Assembly: GCA_004556345.1 (NCBI GenBank)
Contig: SFHQ01000047.1
Span: forward strand, 1 to 9,997
Reading direction: 5' to 3'
DNA from: Clostridiales bacterium
GTDB lineage: Bacteria; Bacillota; Clostridia; Oscillospirales; Oscillospiraceae
DNA: 9,997 nt
A program made the position numbers and the translations under genes. The stretch's first letter is position 1. The number at the start of each line of letters is the position of its first letter. Below, one piece after another: positions 7,306 through 9,997 of this stretch. The notes below the pieces were generated by a model. The model was given only the letters and a program-made list of their open reading frames with translations, did no database searches and was not told where the DNA came from.

Positions 7306-7713
7306 TTACTTCTGCTGATGAATTTCTTTCAAGTCCTCAATGGCGAGCACAGGGTCCATGGTGTGGAACATCAGATAGTTTCGTTTCATGGTTTTGACCG
7401 GTGCCTGCCGGTAAATTTGGGCGCTGCTCTCCCCGGTGTAATAATGCCAGTAGCGATAAAGGTAGCCCATCCAGTAGAGAACGTCCGAAGAAAATACTTC
7501 TCCCTTGGTGGAAAGTGCCGCTTCAGAAGCGACTTCTTCCAGCAAATACTCTTCTCCGGCCCACTGCATCCGGTTATAGGTTGAATCCAGCGCCTTTGCT
7601 GTTTGGGAGCGCATAAATGCCTTGACAAAAGCCGCGCTGTCATACCCCTTGCGGGCAGAAAGCTCAAACAGCCGCCCCTGAATATCACAAAGTTTTAGTG
7701 CGATGGCGTCCAT
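7306..7713 (-). CDS. 135-residue partner of the XRE-DUF3990 protein, possible antitoxin
   Basis: No named domain is recognised with certainty. The protein is soluble-looking and probably mostly helical, without signal peptide or cysteine-metal motif (one Cys, residue 9). Its centre is unusually rich in aromatics: residues 80-92 contain Tyr80, Trp81, Tyr84, Tyr86, Tyr88, Trp89, His90, Tyr91 and Tyr92. It ends in a charged helix (MDPVLAIEDLKEIHQQK). The ATG at 7711-7713 directly follows the TGA of the upstream gene. A strong AGGAGG (7721-7726) lies seven bases before the ATG, inside that gene, so the two are co-transcribed and probably translationally coupled. The pairing suggests a functional partner, perhaps the antitoxin, of the DUF3990-like protein. 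It is longer than, and does not look like, the roughly 70-residue DUF3791 proteins usually found beside DUF3990. The function is inferred from position only. Confidence 0.8.
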   Translation of the reverse strand: MDAIALKLCDIQGRLFELSARKGYDSAAFVKAFMRSQTAKALDSTYNRMQWAGEEYLLEEVASEAALSTKGEVFSSDVLYWMGYLYRYWHYYTGESSAQIYRQAPVKTMKRNYLMFHTMDPVLAIEDLKEIHQQK

Positions 7714-8589
7714 TCAGTCCCCTCCTGGCGTTACGCCGTCCAGGATCTCGTCAAAAAACAGACCCTCACGGCGGTAGTTTCTGCAAATATCATTGGCAAG
7801 GGAAACCCCTGCGGTGCGGTTTTCCTCCGCAACTTCTTTCAGAAACAGCCGCTCTAAGTAAGACAAGCTGATCTCTCGTTCGATCCGCACCGCATCACAA
7901 GCCTTTTGGGAAACCGCCACATACTGTTTTCCCAGCTGGAGGGCGGAAAGACTATGGACCAAGGCGGCATCTGTGATGTTCCCAATGAAGAAGTTGTCAA
8001 TGACGTAAAACATGCGGTCATTGGCAATACAGCCGACGATCAGATCCTTGTCCGCGATCAGATCCCGGTATCGGTTATAAAACGGAGTTCCCTGTATTTT
8101 TTCCATGCGTCCCCGGTTATATGCCACGAGCATCGCCCAATTGATGTCGGCGGGGACCTCCAAGGCCTCAAGCCGTGTGGTGTCCAAGGAAACGATGTAG
8201 AGCCGGGAGCTTTCATAGTCACAGATCAGCGTCAGGGCCTGGCTCGGTTCCGTCCCCATATAGAAGCCCTGTCCAAAATCACACTGTTTTCGGCTTTTGG
8301 GTTCGATGCTTCCCTTGATACCGGCTTTGGAACCATGGTACAGCAAAACACGCCCAGGCTCCAGCCGGATCGACTGCGCGATCCCTGCGATATGTTGGAG
8401 CGTCATGTCATACACAGGGACAGCTTCTTCCCGGCAAAGGTCATATAGCTTGGATTGTGCCAGCAAATTCGGAGCTGTCCGCCCGTTTTCCCAGCGGTTG
8501 ACTGTGGCAAACGATACCTTCAGCTGTTCCGCGAACTCGCTCTGGCTGAGATGCAAAAAGCCACGGATCTGTTGGATCAGTTTCTGCAT
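7714..8589 (-). CDS. XRE helix-turn-helix fused to DUF3990-like (ADP-ribosyltransferase-like) domain
   Basis: This 291-residue protein appears to have three parts. Residues 2-60 are an XRE-type helix-turn-helix (SQSEFAEQLKVSFATVNRWENGRTAPN). Residues about 80-235 fit DUF3990, with LLYHGSKAGI (82-91), DFGQGFYMGTEPSQAL (104-119), DLIVGCIANDRMF (182-194) and LGKQYVAVSQKA (219-230). A helical tail (about 236-291) follows. As I recall, DUF3990 belongs to the ADP-ribosyltransferase superfamily and occurs in toxin-antitoxin-like loci; activity here is untested. His85 and Tyr110 are candidate NAD-site residues. The ATG at 8587-8589 is preferred to the TTG at 8602-8604, which has no ribosome site at proper distance. 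The ATG itself has only GGTGA four bases upstream, a weak site. The gene is first in a two-gene operon with its own promoter, and the XRE domain may repress that promoter. Its base composition is less GC-biased than the carboxylase, hinting at acquisition. Confidence 0.85.
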   Translation of the reverse strand: MQKLIQQIRGFLHLSQSEFAEQLKVSFATVNRWENGRTAPNLLAQSKLYDLCREEAVPVYDMTLQHIAGIAQSIRLEPGRVLLYHGSKAGIKGSIEPKSRKQCDFGQGFYMGTEPSQALTLICDYESSRLYIVSLDTTRLEALEVPADINWAMLVAYNRGRMEKIQGTPFYNRYRDLIADKDLIVGCIANDRMFYVIDNFFIGNITDAALVHSLSALQLGKQYVAVSQKACDAVRIEREISLSYLERLFLKEVAEENRTAGVSLANDICRNYRREGLFFDEILDGVTPGGD

Positions 8590-8628
8590 AGGGTCACCCC
8601 ACAAACTATAACATGTATTCTACTTCCT

Positions 8629-8657
8629 AGGATAGCAAATGTGATATCTGCTGTCAA
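8629..8657 (-). promoter_or_regulatory. Promoter and possible operator of the XRE-DUF3990 operon
   Basis: On the minus strand a consensus TTGACA (8652-8657) and TATCCT (8629-8634) are 17 bases apart, with TGC directly before the -10 box (extended -10). An 8 bp palindrome, TCCTAGGA (8625-8632), overlaps the -10 box, a good place for autorepression by the XRE domain. Transcription would start near 8622, about 33 bases before the ATG. The operator role is inference. Confidence 0.8.
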
Positions 8658-8672
8658 TCCAAGGGCGCAAAA

Positions 8673-8700
8673 AAGCTCCCCGCCCGAAGGCGGGGAGCTT
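8673..8700 (-). terminator. Intrinsic terminator of the class III aminotransferase gene
   Basis: A perfect 12 bp stem (AAGCTCCCCGCC with GGCGGGGAGCTT) closes a tetraloop. On the minus strand it ends in six T residues (the A run at 8669-8674, two of them within the stem). It lies about 32 bases past the aminotransferase stop and only 15 bases before the -35 box of the next operon on the same strand, which insulates the two units. Confidence 0.92.
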
Positions 8701-8731
8701 CTATGTATCAAGTTAGTTTGACCGGGTCAAA

Positions 8732-9958
8732 TTACTTGCCCTCAGCAACCTCGTTGATGGACTTGGACAGGCGAGCAACGGCCTCGTCGCAGTCGACAGC
8801 GCGGATGGTCAGAGGAGGAACCATACGGATGATGCTGGAACCGATAGCGGTGACCAGGAAGTGGTTCTTGATGCAGTGACGCTTGACCTCGGTAGCGTTG
8901 ATGCCGTCCTCCAGGACAACACCGACGAACAGGCCGCGGTGACGGACAGCAGTCACGTGAGGCATCTTAGCCAGCTCAGCTGCGAAGTAGTCGCCGACCT
9001 TCTTGGCGTTCTCAGGCCACTTGCCAGCCTTCAGCTCGCGCAGGACTGCCAGAGAAGCAGCGCAGGAGACGGGGTGACCAGCATAGGTGGAACCGTGGGT
9101 GCCGGGGCCGAAAGCGGTAGCAACTCTGTCGGTGCAGGCGATGCCGCCGATGGGCATGCCGCCGCCCATTGCCTTAGCCATGGACACGACGTCGGGCTTG
9201 ATGCCGTAGGTCATGTAGCACATGAAGTCGCCGCAACGGCCCCAACCAGCCTGGACCTCGTCCAGCAGCATCAGGATGCCCTTCTCGTCGCAGAAAGCAC
9301 GGATGCCCTTGATGAAGTCTTCATCAGCGGGCCACACGCCGCCCTCGCCCTGAACAGGCTCGAACATGATGGCGCAGGTCTTGCCGGGAACATAAGCGTC
9401 CTTGAATGCCTGCAGGTTGTTGAACTCAGCATAGGTGAAGCCGGGGGTCAGGTCACCGAAGCCCTTCTGGATGGCGGAATCGGGCTGGCCGGTAGCGGTC
9501 ATAGCACCGAAGGTACGGCCGTGGAAGGACTTCTTAGCGGTGATGATGTGCCAAGCGTCGGGACCGATGTTCTCGATGCCCCACTTACGGGCGATCTTGA
9601 TCATAGCCTCGTTGGCCTCAGCGCCGGAGTTCTGATACATGACCTTATCCATGCCGATGGTCTCGCAGATCTCCTTGGAGAGGACGGCCTGAGGAATGGT
9701 GTAGGGATAGTTGAAGGTCTGCATGATCAGAGCGGACTGCTCCTGAACGGCCTTGACCACCTTGGGGTTGCAGTTGCCCAGGCAGTTAACAGCGATACCT
9801 GCATAGAAGTCCAGGTAGGGCTGATCGTTCTCGTCGTACATATAGATGCCTTCAGCGTAGTCAGCGACAAAGTCCATACGCTCGTAGGTCTCGATCATGT
9901 ACTTCTTGACCTGAGCCTTCAGCTCAGCAGCGGTCAGACCAGTATCTTTCAGTCTCAT
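8732..9958 (-). CDS. Class III PLP aminotransferase, acetylornithine or omega-amino-acid type
   Basis: PLP-dependent transaminase of 408 residues, cytoplasmic, usual length for the acetylornithine/ornithine/GABA aminotransferase group. Landmarks in order are NSGAEANEAMIK (110-121, phosphate binding), SFHGRT (144-149, His146 and Arg148), EPVQGEGGV (200-208), LLDEVQAGWGR (231-241, Asp233 at the pyridine nitrogen), the Schiff-base Lys262 in SMAKAMGGGMP, and HGSTYAGHPVSCAASLAVL (288-306). The likely amino donor is N-acetylornithine (ArgD, arginine synthesis) or a related omega-amine such as GABA. The YAGHP in place of the common YGGNP leaves this open, and no arginine genes adjoin it, so no symbol is given. 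The ATG at 9956-9958 has GGAGG eight bases upstream (9967-9971). A TATTAT at 9977-9982 could be the -10 box, but its -35 would lie beyond the edge. The gene is complete and followed by its own terminator. Confidence 0.93.
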   Translation of the reverse strand: MRLKDTGLTAAELKAQVKKYMIETYERMDFVADYAEGIYMYDENDQPYLDFYAGIAVNCLGNCNPKVVKAVQEQSALIMQTFNYPYTIPQAVLSKEICETIGMDKVMYQNSGAEANEAMIKIARKWGIENIGPDAWHIITAKKSFHGRTFGAMTATGQPDSAIQKGFGDLTPGFTYAEFNNLQAFKDAYVPGKTCAIMFEPVQGEGGVWPADEDFIKGIRAFCDEKGILMLLDEVQAGWGRCGDFMCYMTYGIKPDVVSMAKAMGGGMPIGGIACTDRVATAFGPGTHGSTYAGHPVSCAASLAVLRELKAGKWPENAKKVGDYFAAELAKMPHVTAVRHRGLFVGVVLEDGINATEVKRHCIKNHFLVTAIGSSIIRMVPPLTIRAVDCDEAVARLSKSINEVAEGK

Positions 9959-9997
9959 AGAAAATTCCTCCCATTTATAATATTGTTAAATTAGGGA

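Noticed and set aside
8590..8604. Upstream TTG start for the XRE-DUF3990 gene
   Set aside because: It adds only five residues before the helix-turn-helix and has no ribosome site at suitable distance.
8861..9994. Plus-strand open frame opposite the class III aminotransferase
   Set aside because: It is codon-aligned antisense to a clear gene, its translation has no recognisable fold or motif, and it runs through the ribosome site of the real gene.
1..9997. CRISPR arrays, tRNA or rRNA genes, insertion sequences, phage attachment sites
   Set aside because: I looked for spaced repeats, cloverleaf-like GGTTCRA segments, terminal inverted repeats and transposase motifs and found none that hold.

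Overview
The window looks like the chromosome of a GC-rich member of the Firmicutes, most likely a gut clostridium of the Oscillospiraceae type (Flavonifractor/Intestinimonas-like). That placement is inferred from strong AGGAGG-type ribosome sites, sigma-A promoters of the TTGNNN-17-TATNNT form, short intrinsic terminators and the character of the proteins. No rRNA, tRNA or marker gene fixes the taxon.

Layout from left to right. (1) The 3' part of a ParE/RelE-type toxin gene (+) enters from the left edge. (2) A monocistronic gene (-) for a 90-residue helical protein of unknown function has its own near-consensus promoter and terminator. (3) A tRNA-dihydrouridine synthase gene (+) converges, with a 22 bp gap, on (4) a MocR/GabR-type regulator (-), a GntR winged helix fused to a PLP aminotransferase-like domain. 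(5) A 548 bp divergent intergenic region carries the regulator promoter on one strand and a near-consensus promoter plus a leader of about 115 nt on the other. (6) The leader precedes a complete single-chain pyruvate carboxylase (+) with biotin carboxylase, carboxyltransferase and biotin carrier domains. (7) A 13 bp stem, probably a bidirectional terminator, separates it from a convergent two-gene operon (-). The first gene encodes an XRE helix-turn-helix fused to a DUF3990-like (ADP-ribosyltransferase-like) domain. The second encodes a 135-residue, aromatic-rich partner whose ATG directly abuts the stop of the first. (8) Upstream on the same strand lies a class III PLP aminotransferase of the acetylornithine/omega-amino-acid type, with its own terminator.

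Most of the window is core metabolism: anaplerotic oxaloacetate formation, amino acid transamination and tRNA modification. Two accessory, toxin-like modules are embedded in it: the ParE fragment at the left edge and the XRE-DUF3990 operon. The latter is the best candidate for an under-described system. It has a self-contained promoter with an 8 bp palindrome over the -10 box, a weak ribosome site for the toxin-like gene and a strong one for the partner. The MocR regulator diverges from pyruvate carboxylase, so that gene is a plausible but unproven target.
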